Shown here in pieces: positions 28,360 to 36,557 of a stretch of 43,651 nucleotides of DNA; the first letter of the stretch is position 1; each line of letters opens with the position of its first letter. The translations under genes and the position numbers were made by a program. The notes beneath the pieces are model-generated. The model did not search any database and was not told where the DNA came from. It was given only the letters and a program-made list of their open reading frames with translations. Origin of the DNA: Rhodoferax sp. (GTDB lineage: Bacteria > Pseudomonadota > Gammaproteobacteria > Burkholderiales > Burkholderiaceae_C); the NCBI GenBank assembly GCA_029865845.1, contig JARXAM010000101.1:1-43651 (forward strand), given 5' to 3'.

Positions 28360-29417
28360 ACCGTACCCAGAACGCCCAGACGCCGTTGTCTGCCGCAGAT
28401 GAACCCCACAAACCCACGTCTGCAGTAGACAGTTCCGAGCAGGGAGACTTGGATGCCATGCTCGAAGGCCTGCTGAAAACCGGTACCAAAGTGGTCGCGT
28501 CGGGAGAGGCGGCTGCGGGGCAGCGATGTGGTTTGGTTGCGATCGTAGGCAAGCCCAACGTTGGTAAATCCACCTTGCTCAACGCATTGGTGGGACAAAA
28601 AATCAGCATCACGTCGCGCAAGGCGCAAACGACCCGTCATCGCATCACCGGCATGCGAACCCAGGGTGCAAGCCAATTTGTGTTTGTCGACACACCCGGC
28701 TTTCAGACACTACACAGTAATGCGCTGAACAAGTCGCTGAACAAGGCGGTGGTGGGCGCGGTTGCGGATGTCGATTTGATTCTGTTTGTGGTGGAAGCGG
28801 GAAGCTTTACGCCGGCAGATGCGCGTGTGCTAGCCCTGATGGGAAAAGACATACCGACCCTGTTGATCGCCAACAAGTTAGACAACGTGCACCGTCGCAG
28901 CGATATTGCGCCGTGGTTGCAAGAGATGCAGGCCAAGCATGGGTTCGCTGAGTTGGTTCCCATGACGGCGAAACACCCCAAGGACGTGGAACGCTTGCTT
29001 GGTATTTGCGAGAAGTATTTGCCGGAGCAGGCGTGGTGGTATGCCGAGGACGAGTTAACAGACCGGAGTGAGAAATTCCTTGCAAGCGAACTCGTTCGAG
29101 AAAAGCTGTTTCGATTGACCGGTGATGAGTTGCCTTACACATCCACCGTTGTGATCGACAAGTTTGAAGAAGAGCCTGCCCAGAAAAAGGGGCACAAACG
29201 CCTTTTGCGTATTGCGGCGACTATCGTCGTGGAGCGTGACAGTCACAAGGCCATGGTCATTGGCGACAAAGGTGAGCGTATCAAGCGCATCGGCATGGAA
29301 ACCCGTGTCGAGTTGGAAAAACTTGCCGATGCCAAGGTGTTTATGGAGTTATGGGTGAAGGTCCGCTCAGGCTGGGCGGACGATGAAGCAAGGGTGCGCA
29401 GTTTTGGTTACGAGTAG
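28356..29417 (+). CDS. era: GTPase Era
   Basis: 353 residues. Binds the 3' end of 16S rRNA and monitors 30S assembly. G1 is GKPNVGKST (65-73), [11 protein letters not shown] is the switch region, DTPGF G3, NKLD G4; the C-terminal KH domain contains [14 protein letters not shown] and ends [23 protein letters not shown]. Compared with E. coli Era (301 residues) there are about 55 extra N-terminal residues, polar and without a recognised motif, because the ATG at 28356 overlaps the rnc stop. No internal Met or good start lies closer to the G1 motif except Met 35. Confidence 0.96.
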   Translation: MNRTQNAQTPLSAADEPHKPTSAVDSSEQGDLDAMLEGLLKTGTKVVASGEAAAGQRCGLVAIVGKPNVGKSTLLNALVGQKISITSRKAQTTRHRITGMRTQGASQFVFVDTPGFQTLHSNALNKSLNKAVVGAVADVDLILFVVEAGSFTPADARVLALMGKDIPTLLIANKLDNVHRRSDIAPWLQEMQAKHGFAELVPMTAKHPKDVERLLGICEKYLPEQAWWYAEDELTDRSEKFLASELVREKLFRLTGDELPYTSTVVIDKFEEEPAQKKGHKRLLRIAATIVVERDSHKAMVIGDKGERIKRIGMETRVELEKLADAKVFMELWVKVRSGWADDEARVRSFGYE

Positions 29418-29531
29418 CCGCAGTGCCGTGCGGGGCGCGTGTGCCACGCGGTCTGTGGCAGCACTCTACGCGATCGCCGGGGTGCGCCACGGCGTGCACC
29501 GCGAGTAGGTTTTCGGCCCGCTGTTCTTGTC

Positions 29532-30281
29532 ATGGCCACCAAGCGTATCGCGGATGAACCTGCATTCGTACTGCACCGCTACGATTGGAGCGAGAGCAGT
29601 CTGATCCTTGAAGTACTTACCCGCCATTTCGGACGGGTTGCCTTGGTCGCAAAAGGGGCCAAGAAGCCCAGCTCCAGCTTTCGCCCGATCTTGTTGCCGC
29701 TACAGCCGTTGCGGTTGGCATTTGGTGGCGACGCAGAGGTTCGTACCTTGCGCAGCGCGGAGTGGCAGGGGGGGCATGTTATGCCCACGGGCGATGCGTT
29801 GTTGTCGGGCTACTACCTCAATGAACTACTGATGGCCTTGCTCGCCCGCGACGATCCTCATGCCAAGTTGTTTGACATCTATGCCCAGGTCGTGCGCGTG
29901 ATTGCCAGCGAGTATGGCGAGGTACTCCAAGCTGCATTGCGTACTTTCGAGGTGCTGCTGCTGCGTGAGGTGGGTTTGTTGCCCCGGCTCGACCTGCAAA
30001 CACTTACCTATGCCCCTTTGGACTCAGATACCGCCTATGCGCTCGTCCCTGAGGGCGGGCTGCGAGAGGCAAGCCCTCACGAGCATGGCGTCATGTTCGG
30101 CAGGCAGTGGTTACACCTGCAAGAAACCCTGGACGATGACGCCCCCTTCGCCGCAACGCTGCGCGCCTGTGCCGAGTACATGTCGGCGCTCAAACCGCAG
30201 CTTCGGGCGCTACTGCACTACCATTGCGGCGTGCGCGTCTTGCGTTCCCGGCAAATGATGCTGGACATTCAAGCTTTGTGA
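29532..30281 (+). CDS. recO: DNA repair protein RecO
   Basis: 249 residues. RecO helps RecR load RecA on gaps and anneals SSB-coated strands. The N-terminal OB fold starts [34 protein letters not shown], followed by the helical C-terminal domain and the typical end [20 protein letters not shown] 29532 is the family start. The 114 bases after era contain the stem TGCCAC/GTGGCA (29442-29447 with 29455-29460) but no T-run, so read-through from era is likely. Confidence 0.95.
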   Translation: MATKRIADEPAFVLHRYDWSESSLILEVLTRHFGRVALVAKGAKKPSSSFRPILLPLQPLRLAFGGDAEVRTLRSAEWQGGHVMPTGDALLSGYYLNELLMALLARDDPHAKLFDIYAQVVRVIASEYGEVLQAALRTFEVLLLREVGLLPRLDLQTLTYAPLDSDTAYALVPEGGLREASPHEHGVMFGRQWLHLQETLDDDAPFAATLRACAEYMSALKPQLRALLHYHCGVRVLRSRQMMLDIQAL

Positions 30282-30366
30282 CCATGGTGCGCTGGGGCTG
30301 CATGGTGTTGCACGTGGTTCACGTTGCCCCCGTTCCCAGCCCACGTACGACCTGTGATGTAACTGT

Positions 30367-31116
30367 ATGAAGCCCCATCTCTCCGTCAACCTCAACAAAG
30401 TTGCTTTGGTTCGCAACACCCGCCACTTAGGCATACCAAGCGTTACCCGCGCAGCCACGCTGTGTTTGCAAGCGGGGGCCCATGGCATCACCGTGCACCC
30501 TAGGCCCGATGCGCGCCATATCCGTATGCAAGACGTGCTTGATTTGGGCGCATTGTTTCGTGAATGGCCCGACCGGGAGTTCAACGTGGAGGGCAATCCT
30601 TTTCACAACCTGATGGCATGCGTACGTACCCTGCGCGATCGTGGCTTGCCCGTTCACCAAGTGACCTTCGTGCCCGACGAAGAGGGACAGTCGACGAGTG
30701 ACCATGGTTGGTCCTTACCCTCGGATGCACAGCGATTGGCCCCCTGCATAGAAGAGGCGCGTGGGCTGGGGCTGAGGGTTAGCCTGTTTATGGACGCCGA
30801 TCCTGCTTCCATGGCGGCAGCCAAGTCAGCGGGTGCAGATCGGGTGGAGCTTTACACGGAACCGTTCGCGGCCGCCTGGCCTACGCCCCAGCGAGAGGCC
30901 GAGCTCCTGCGCTTTGCATCGGCTGCCAGAGCAGCCATGGAAGCCGGGTTGGGTGTGAATGCCGGTCACGATTTGAACCTGTCCAACCTGCGCGCGTTTG
31001 CGCTTCAGGTGCCTGGCTTGCAAGAGGTGTCCATTGGTCATGCATTGGTGGCGGATGCCTTGGAGTTGGGGTACACCGCCACGGTCAAGGCCTACCTTGA
31101 CTGCCTTGGACACTAG
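30367..31116 (+). CDS. pdxJ: Pyridoxine 5'-phosphate synthase
   Basis: 249 residues. Condenses 1-deoxyxylulose 5-phosphate with 3-amino-2-oxopropyl phosphate to pyridoxine 5'-phosphate. [16 protein letters not shown] with the substrate-binding Asn, [13 protein letters not shown] with catalytic His, NVEGNP, VTFVPDE and [11 protein letters not shown] are present. The pdxJ-acpS pair behind recO is the classical order. Eight bases separate it from acpS. Confidence 0.97.
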   Translation: MKPHLSVNLNKVALVRNTRHLGIPSVTRAATLCLQAGAHGITVHPRPDARHIRMQDVLDLGALFREWPDREFNVEGNPFHNLMACVRTLRDRGLPVHQVTFVPDEEGQSTSDHGWSLPSDAQRLAPCIEEARGLGLRVSLFMDADPASMAAAKSAGADRVELYTEPFAAAWPTPQREAELLRFASAARAAMEAGLGVNAGHDLNLSNLRAFALQVPGLQEVSIGHALVADALELGYTATVKAYLDCLGH

Positions 31117-31124
31117 GGGGTGCC

Positions 31125-31526
31125 ATGGTGGTTGGGATAGGCACGGATATATGTGATGTGCGCCGCATTCGGGCCAGCGTGGAGCGGAATGGCGCGCGGC
31201 TGGCCACCAGAGTGTTGGCCCCCGGTGAGTTTGCAACCTGGCAGTCACGCAGCCAACGTTGGCCTGAGCGTGGCATCCGTTTTTTGGCGACCCGCTTCAG
31301 TGCGAAAGAGTCGTTCAGCAAAGCCATCGGTTTGGGCATGTGCATGCCCATGACTTGGCGGCACTGCGAAATCATTAATGCGCCCAGTGGAAAGCCAGAG
31401 ATCGTGTTGCACGGGGCGCTGAAGCTGTGGTTTGAACAGCGGCGACTTGTGGCACACATCACGCTGACCGACGAGTCGGACTATGCTGCCAGCTTTTGCG
31501 TGGTGGAGTCGCTGTCCGATGGCTGA
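31125..31526 (+). CDS. acpS: Holo-ACP synthase
   Basis: 133 residues. Transfers 4'-phosphopantetheine from CoA to Ser 37 of the acyl carrier protein encoded at 20316. [11 protein letters not shown] carries the first metal-binding Asp (8), and [14 protein letters not shown] the Glu (62) and Lys of the second motif. Standard AcpS length. The next gene starts 63 bases later. Confidence 0.96.
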   Translation: MVVGIGTDICDVRRIRASVERNGARLATRVLAPGEFATWQSRSQRWPERGIRFLATRFSAKESFSKAIGLGMCMPMTWRHCEIINAPSGKPEIVLHGALKLWFEQRRLVAHITLTDESDYAASFCVVESLSDG

Positions 31527-31589
31527 CCGGTGTGGACCCAGCCTCCCGAATCATGCGCACCCACTGACCCCAATTCACCCCATAACCCC

Positions 31590-32693
31590 ATGACCTTGCA
31601 TGCTCCTTTGATCATCGACGTTGCCGGAACAAGCCTGAGTGCTATCGACCGCAAACGCTTAAAGCACCCCTTGGTGGGTGGTGTCATCTTGTTCGCCCGG
31701 AATTGGCATAGCCGCGCACAACTCCAGGCCCTGTGCAGCGATATCAAACGCGTTCGCGCCGATTGTTTGATTTGTGTGGACCACGAAGGTGGCCGTGTAC
31801 AGCGCTTTCGAACCGATGGGTTTACCCACCTTCCGCCGATGCGGGCATTGGGCGACCTGTGGATGAAGCCATTTGCCCCTACCGACGCCGTCCATAAGGG
31901 AGGCGCGATGGATGCGTGTAACGCAGCAACCGCAGTGGGCTATGTGCTGGGTGCCGAGTTGCGCGCATGCGGTGTGGACTTGAGCTTTACCCCGGTGTTG
32001 GACCTGGACTACGGCGGCAGCGATGTGATTGGCGACCGGGCCTTTGGCCGCGATCCGCGGGTGGTGGCGATGTTGGCCAAAAGCCTGATGCATGGCCTAC
32101 AGGCAAGTGGCATGGCGAACTGCGCAAAGCATTTTCCCGGACATGGGTATGTGCATGCAGATTCCCACATCGAGGTACCGGTCGACAACCGTACGCTCGA
32201 GGCCATTTTGGCGGACGATGCGGCACCTTACCGTTGGCTCAGTACGGTCACACGCAGTGTGATGCCCGCCCACGTGATTTATCCACGGGTCGACAGCATC
32301 CCAGCCGGGTTTTCCAAGATCTGGCTGGAAGACATTCTGCGCAGTCGTTTGGGGTTCACCGGAGCAGTGTTCAGCGACCACTTGTCTATGGAGGGTGCCC
32401 GCCAGATCGAGGGCCAAACCGTCACCTACGCCCAGGCGGCGGTTGCCGCGCTGCACGGGGGATGCGACCTCGTGCTGCTGTGCAACCAGTCGGTAGCCAG
32501 TGCCCAAGGGGGTGGGAAAGCGATAGATGTGCTGATTGAAGGCTTGGTGGAGGCCCAACACAAGGGCCAGTGGACGGCCAGCGCGCATAGCGAAGCACGC
32601 CGCCGCGCATTGTTGCCCGCGCAGCCCGCCATGTACTGGGATGCCTTGATGCAGCACCCGGACTATATGCAAGCCTTGCGCTGGATCCCTTGA
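31590..32693 (+). CDS. nagZ: Beta-N-acetylhexosaminidase NagZ
   Basis: 367 residues, glycoside hydrolase family 3. Removes N-acetylglucosamine from anhydromuropeptides in the cytoplasm during cell wall recycling, which can feed AmpC beta-lactamase induction. DHEGGRVQRF (64-73), NCAKHFPGHGYVHADSH (mobile loop with the His/Asp pair, about 178-193) and the nucleophile Asp 263 in VFSDHLSMEGA are visible. The residue after the nucleophile is His, where NagZ usually has a second Asp (SDDLSMEG). ATG 31590 is chosen; an earlier in-frame GTG at 31530 would add a non-conserved leader. Confidence 0.95.
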   Translation: MTLHAPLIIDVAGTSLSAIDRKRLKHPLVGGVILFARNWHSRAQLQALCSDIKRVRADCLICVDHEGGRVQRFRTDGFTHLPPMRALGDLWMKPFAPTDAVHKGGAMDACNAATAVGYVLGAELRACGVDLSFTPVLDLDYGGSDVIGDRAFGRDPRVVAMLAKSLMHGLQASGMANCAKHFPGHGYVHADSHIEVPVDNRTLEAILADDAAPYRWLSTVTRSVMPAHVIYPRVDSIPAGFSKIWLEDILRSRLGFTGAVFSDHLSMEGARQIEGQTVTYAQAAVAALHGGCDLVLLCNQSVASAQGGGKAIDVLIEGLVEAQHKGQWTASAHSEARRRALLPAQPAMYWDALMQHPDYMQALRWIP

Positions 32694-32715
32694 GGCCTGC
32701 GGTTGCACGCAAGGT

Positions 32716-33300
32716 ATGGACTTGGCCCCATTGGTCTACCAACGAACCGCGTTCTTGGACGGACAGTGGTGGCTGCCACTGACTTCGCAGTTTGTACACC
32801 TCAGCAGCGTGCACGCGCTCATGAATGTCGCCAGCGCATGCTTGCTGGCGGGTTTGTTTCGTTCTTGGATACCGTGGAGACAGCAGTGTGCGGTACTGGC
32901 GGGCGGGGGCGTGGCAGTGGCCATCACCCTCGTGGCGGATGCCCGGTGTGACTACTACGCAGGCGCATCTGGCGCCCTGCACGGTTGGGCGGCTGGTGGC
33001 GCATTGTTGTTGCTAGAGCCCCTGTTTTGTCCGCGCCGCGCGCGCCTGATACCCCGGGCAGCAGCGCTGGCCCCCATGTCTGTGGCGGCGTGCCTGTGGG
33101 TGGGGCTGGTCATCAAGCTGGCATGGCAATGCGTGCAAACCACCCCGGTTGTGGCGTGGGGCCTGCAGGTCTATGTGCCATCCCACGTCGCGGGGTGTGT
33201 TGGTGGCGGCTTAGTGGGGGCGTGGTTGGTGGGGGGCAGATGGTGGGCCTTGAAGCGTCCGGGCGACAAGCCACATCAACCCCAGCACAACCAACTCTAG
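32716..33300 (+). CDS. Rhombosortase-like rhomboid intramembrane serine protease
   Basis: 194 residues. GQWWLPLTSQFVHLSSVHALMN matches the first conserved block of rhombosortases, the catalytic Ser 85 is in AGASGALHGW (GxSGxLHG) and the His 157 in PSHVAGCVGGGLVGAW. About five membrane segments are visible (27-48, 58-74, 82-103, 115-137, 156-173). Rhombosortases process proteins with a GlyGly-CTERM tail, and such a protein is encoded convergently next door. The frame is closed by TGA at 32647 with no start codon between, so the extra N-terminal helix of most relatives appears to be missing. The 3' end overlaps the subtilase gene by 90 bases. Confidence 0.85.
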   Translation: MDLAPLVYQRTAFLDGQWWLPLTSQFVHLSSVHALMNVASACLLAGLFRSWIPWRQQCAVLAGGGVAVAITLVADARCDYYAGASGALHGWAAGGALLLLEPLFCPRRARLIPRAAALAPMSVAACLWVGLVIKLAWQCVQTTPVVAWGLQVYVPSHVAGCVGGGLVGAWLVGGRWWALKRPGDKPHQPQHNQL

Positions 33301-35124
33301 CCACTGCACGGCACCTCCACCTCCCGAGCTGGGCGTTGGTGCCACCGTGATAGTCACCGTTTGACTACTACTTTTCGCCATTCCGTCACTCGCTTGCAGG
33401 GTGAGCGGGTAGGTTCCCGCTTGAGGGCGTGGCCACACAAACTCACCCGTGGCGTTGTTAAAGCTGGCACCCGAAGGCAGGGTGCTGATGATGTAGGAGA
33501 TGGGGTCCGCGTCCGTGTCTGTGGCGCTGGCCGTGAACTGCAAGGAGGCTGTTGAGGGCACCGTCTGGTTGGGAATGCTTTGCAGCACCGGCGCCGCGTT
33601 AGGTTTGCCGAGTCGGACCTGCATCGCGTGCGCTGCGGCATAGGCATCCACCATACCGGTACCGCAATCCGTGTTGTTGCTGCAAAGAAGGTCGGTGGAA
33701 AAAGGGCGTGCTTGCGAAGTGAGCCAGTAGCGCACCGTCGCAGGTTGGATGGCCGGGTTGATCTGGTAGAGCAGCGCGGCAGCGGCGGCCACATGGGCAG
33801 CAGACATGCTGGTGCCGCTTTCTGCTTGCCAGTTGTCGCCCCCGGGGCTGGCAACAGGGCTTGTTTGCCCGGTGTTGGAGGTAGACATAATGCCTGTACC
33901 GGGCGCGCTCAGTGTCGTTCCTGGCCCTATATTGGCAAACTCAGACAGTTTTCCCCCACGGTCGTGCGCCGTGACGGCAATCACCCCCTTGCAGTTGGCG
34001 GGCGACGCGATCATGTGGTCCTTGCCGTCATTGCCCGTGGAGGCCACCACGGTGACGCCTGCATTGATGACCGCGTCCACCGCCGCTTGGTACCCCGCAC
34101 TGCACGATGCGCCTAAGCCCACCCCCAAGCTCAGGTTCAAAACCTTGGCGGCATGGGGGTTGGTAGCGCCTTGCACAGTGTGCAAGCCCGCAGCCCAGTA
34201 CATGCCTTCTTGAATGTCTGACGAATAGCCGCCACACACCCCCAACACCCGAACCGGCAAGACTTTGGCACCATAGGCGGCCCCCACCATGCCGATGGTG
34301 TTGTTGGCCACGGCAGCAATAATGCCGGCCACGTGGGTGCCATGCCACGTCGAGGTGGCGCAGTTCACCTTGTCGGTGTCACTCCAATCGCCGGGGTCTG
34401 CTGGGTTTGCATCCCAGCCTGGCGTGCCATCGCGATCGGTCGCGGCGCTCACAAAGTCGTATCCCGTCCACAGGTTGGTGTAGAGATCTTGGTGTGGACG
34501 GTATCCCGAGTCCAGCACGGCCACTGTCACGCCTGATCCGGTCACGGAAGATCCCCCCTGGGTCAAGCCCCAGGCGTCCAAAAAATTGGCCCCACCGGCG
34601 TTCGTGGTGCTAGGCAGCAGATTCCAAAGACCCTCTCGCCACAGCGCATCGTTGAACGCAGCATGGGGGCGAACGAACTCGTCCACTTCCGCAAACGCGA
34701 CGTCGGGGTCTGCAGCCATGGCCCGTGCAATCGACTCCAATGCCTGTCGCGGCAAAGGTTGCCGAGTGATGACCACATGGGTGTTGCGATAAATGGTTTT
34801 TAGATAGCGCACTTGTCCCGGCGCACTGCGCACTGCCATGGCCTGCACGCGTTCCGGGCCCGCCTCGAAAGCCGCTCCTGGTTGTGGGACCGGCCCTGCG
34901 GCTGGGAGGTCGCCTGCAGCACCGTTTCGCATTTTCACAATGATGCGGTTGGAGAGGTGATCTGTCGAAGCGGTGGCCGAAGGTGCCCCTTGCGTGCCCG
35001 CGCCCACAGCGTTATACCGCAGGCGTGTGCTGGGGGGCGAGGTGTCTTCGGTCCATGCGTGCAGCGACGTACCTCCCATCGCACCCAGTGCGAGGGACAG
35101 ACCTATCCATACATTCTTTTTCAT
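33211..35124 (-). CDS. Secreted subtilisin-like serine protease (S8) with GlyGly-CTERM sorting tail
   Basis: 637 residues. Signal peptide 1-23 (cleavage after SLHA), prodomain about 57-152 (NRIIVKMR to AEVDEFV), catalytic domain about 195-500 with Asp 205 (VAVLDSGY), His 261 (WHGTHVAG), oxyanion Asn 365 (STGNDG) and Ser 439 (GTSMSAAH). An Ig-like domain of the He_PIG/cadherin type spans about 510-597. The C terminus reads SSGGGG (599-604), a hydrophobic helix 605-621 and Arg 622, followed by 15 more residues: a GlyGly-CTERM signal with an unusual tail. Expected to be exported, cleaved by rhombosortase and released or surface-attached. Transcribed with the upstream lipoprotein gene (9-base gap). 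Confidence 0.93.
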   Translation of the reverse strand: MKKNVWIGLSLALGAMGGTSLHAWTEDTSPPSTRLRYNAVGAGTQGAPSATASTDHLSNRIIVKMRNGAAGDLPAAGPVPQPGAAFEAGPERVQAMAVRSAPGQVRYLKTIYRNTHVVITRQPLPRQALESIARAMAADPDVAFAEVDEFVRPHAAFNDALWREGLWNLLPSTTNAGGANFLDAWGLTQGGSSVTGSGVTVAVLDSGYRPHQDLYTNLWTGYDFVSAATDRDGTPGWDANPADPGDWSDTDKVNCATSTWHGTHVAGIIAAVANNTIGMVGAAYGAKVLPVRVLGVCGGYSSDIQEGMYWAAGLHTVQGATNPHAAKVLNLSLGVGLGASCSAGYQAAVDAVINAGVTVVASTGNDGKDHMIASPANCKGVIAVTAHDRGGKLSEFANIGPGTTLSAPGTGIMSTSNTGQTSPVASPGGDNWQAESGTSMSAAHVAAAAALLYQINPAIQPATVRYWLTSQARPFSTDLLCSNNTDCGTGMVDAYAAAHAMQVRLGKPNAAPVLQSIPNQTVPSTASLQFTASATDTDADPISYIISTLPSGASFNNATGEFVWPRPQAGTYPLTLQASDGMAKSSSQTVTITVAPTPSSGGGGAVQWLELVVLGLMWLVARTLQGPPSAPHQPRPH

Positions 35125-35133
35125 GGTGTGCGC

Positions 35134-35517
35134 TTAATGAACCGTGGCGATGGTGTCGATTTCAGCTGATTGAACCATGGCAATGTGTTGCAGCGATTCC
35201 ATCAACGCAGCGGCGCTTTGGCCCGCCGCCAAGGTGAATTGAAAAACGTGCGCACGTCCCCACACCGGGGCGACGTAGCGCACTTCCCGTGCCTTGCTCC
35301 CGGCGGCAAGTGTCTGCAGTGCTTCTTGGGCCACATCCGTCTGCACGGTCCGAAAAGTGACCACGACGCGAACGAACCGGTCGGTAGCATGGGCCGTGTT
35401 ATCGGCTGGCGACAGCGGCTTCCACACAGCAGGCGGCTGCTTTGGCCGCGCGTCATGCGGAGCACATGCGGCTGCTAAACACCCCAGCAGTGTGGCGAGA
35501 AAGGTGCGCAGCATCAT
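35134..35517 (-). CDS. Small lipoprotein resembling a subtilase prodomain (I9-like)
   Basis: 127 residues. The N terminus MMLRTFLATLLGCLAAAC is a lipoprotein signal (lipid-attached Cys probably 18), followed by a proline-rich linker and a compact domain about 47-127. This domain lines up with the prodomain of the neighbouring subtilase: FVRVVVTFR with RIIVKMR, EVRYVAPVWGRAHVFQFT with QVRYLKTIYRNTHVVITR, and VQSAEIDTI with VAFAEVDEF, the beta-alpha-beta-beta-alpha-beta order of peptidase inhibitor I9 domains. It is read before the protease in the same transcript. A membrane-tethered chaperone or inhibitor of the protease is the likely role; this is inference from hand alignment. Confidence 0.72.
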   Translation of the reverse strand: MMLRTFLATLLGCLAAACAPHDARPKQPPAVWKPLSPADNTAHATDRFVRVVVTFRTVQTDVAQEALQTLAAGSKAREVRYVAPVWGRAHVFQFTLAAGQSAAALMESLQHIAMVQSAEIDTIATVH

Positions 35518-35562
35518 GGGTGGGAGTCTCCGTGGTGGGTGTACCGAAACTGCAAAGGGGGT

Positions 35563-35588
35563 GGGGGCGACCAGTCAGGTCAGCCCCC
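35563..35588. other. Strong hairpin upstream of the lipoprotein-subtilase genes
   Basis: GGGGGC-GACC (35563-35572) pairs with GGTC-a-GCCCCC (35578-35588): 10 bp, one bulged A, 5-base loop. It lies 45 bases upstream of the lipoprotein start on the minus strand and 155 bases after the stop of the small minus-strand gene. It could be a terminator for that gene or a 5'-leader structure of the protease operon. The T-tract on the minus strand is only three bases. Confidence 0.55.
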
Positions 35589-35742
35589 TCGCAATGGTCG
35601 CATACAAAACAGACTATGGCCGCCGCGCGGGGCCCGTGGAATGCGGTGGGGAAGGGCTTGCGGTGGGTATCCCTTGGCAGTACCTGATGGTTCTGCAACA
35701 AGGCAGTCTGCGCGGCAGGGAGTCACCCGTGCTCTCCCAGTG

Positions 35743-35970
35743 CTACGGCGAGCGGTGTAGTCGGGGTGCGGACAGCGCCGTGATTTGATCGAGCGTAGCC
35801 TCGTCGATCAGCCGGTGAGCGGCTAAGGATCCGTCAGCCGTGAGCATGGCGCGCAGTTGTTGCAGGTCGCGCACCGTGGGAGCAACCTTGATTTGCGCCA
35901 ATGCAGCCTGACTGTTATTGCCTTTGATGAGTGCAGCCACTTTGGTGGCCCAAACGCTGGGACGGGACAT
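35743..35970 (-). CDS. Small hypothetical protein, 75 residues
   Basis: MSRPSVWATKVAALIKGNNS and the later QIKVAPTVRDLQQLRAML give a soluble, mostly helical protein ending in ALSAPRLHRSP. No membrane segment, signal or metal motif. It has the amino acid composition of a real protein (balanced charges, no runs of Arg/Pro typical of antisense frames) and fills a space without another gene. I do not recognise a family. No good Shine-Dalgarno precedes the ATG. Its upstream region is shared with yciH and is AT-rich. Confidence 0.6.
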   Translation of the reverse strand: MSRPSVWATKVAALIKGNNSQAALAQIKVAPTVRDLQQLRAMLTADGSLAAHRLIDEATLDQITALSAPRLHRSP

Positions 35971-36046
35971 GGTGGAAAGGGAGGGCGATTCGTTATCAAA
36001 CCTAATTTTCTCACACAGAGCGCAAAAAACATAGACATTTCGCTAT

Positions 36047-36065
36047 GAAAATGATAGTAATGAAA
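36047..36065. promoter_or_regulatory. Possible Fur-box-like sequence
   Basis: GAAAATGATAGTAATGAAA agrees with the 19-base Fur consensus GATAATGATAATCATTATC at about 13 positions by eye. It lies in the AT-rich divergent region between the small minus-strand gene and yciH. The right half is poor, so this is a weak call. Confidence 0.25.
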
Positions 36066-36164
36066 CTAGTGGCAATTTCTGCTACCCGAAGCGTTTGAGT
36101 CTTGCCTGACCGGGAGCGCCATCCGCTACGATTCCCCCATTTGCTAGCCCGCTATCGCATCCAT

Positions 36165-36557
36165 ATGCCCCCCAAAAAATCAAACCTTGTCAGTGGCCTG
36201 GTGTACTCGACGGAGTGGGGGCGGACGTGCCCGGAATGTCGTCAAGCCACGGCAGCGTGCGTGTGTCATCGGCCAGCCCCTGTACGTGGTGACGGGCGCG
36301 TGCGGGTGACCCGCGAGACTCAAGGGCGCGCAGGCAAGGAGGTGACGGTGGTGCGTGGGCTCCCTTTGGACGCGCCAGACCTCGCCACACTCGCCCAACG
36401 GATCAAGGCCACATGTGGCACGGGCGGAACCGTGAAGGTGGGAGTAATCGAGTTGCAGGGCAATCACGTCTCCAAGGTCAGGGCAATGCTCATTGAACGA
36501 GGGTTTACTGTACTTGGGGCTCCTATGGGGTCGGCACCACGTAAAGCGGTGTGTTGA
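36165..36557 (+). CDS. yciH: SUI1/eIF1-like translation factor, YciH family
   Basis: 130 residues. An N-terminal segment with RTCPECRQATAACVCH, a cysteine cluster seen in bacterial YciH proteins, is followed by the SUI1 fold: VRVTRETQGRAGKEVTVVRGLPL, LATLAQRIKATCGTGGTVKVG and IELQGNHVSKVRAMLIERGF. E. coli YciH discriminates against incorrect initiation complexes much like eIF1. ATG 36165 is used; an upstream TTG in frame is unlikely. The stop overlaps the next gene (TGATG). Confidence 0.93.
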   Translation: MPPKKSNLVSGLVYSTEWGRTCPECRQATAACVCHRPAPVRGDGRVRVTRETQGRAGKEVTVVRGLPLDAPDLATLAQRIKATCGTGGTVKVGVIELQGNHVSKVRAMLIERGFTVLGAPMGSAPRKAVC

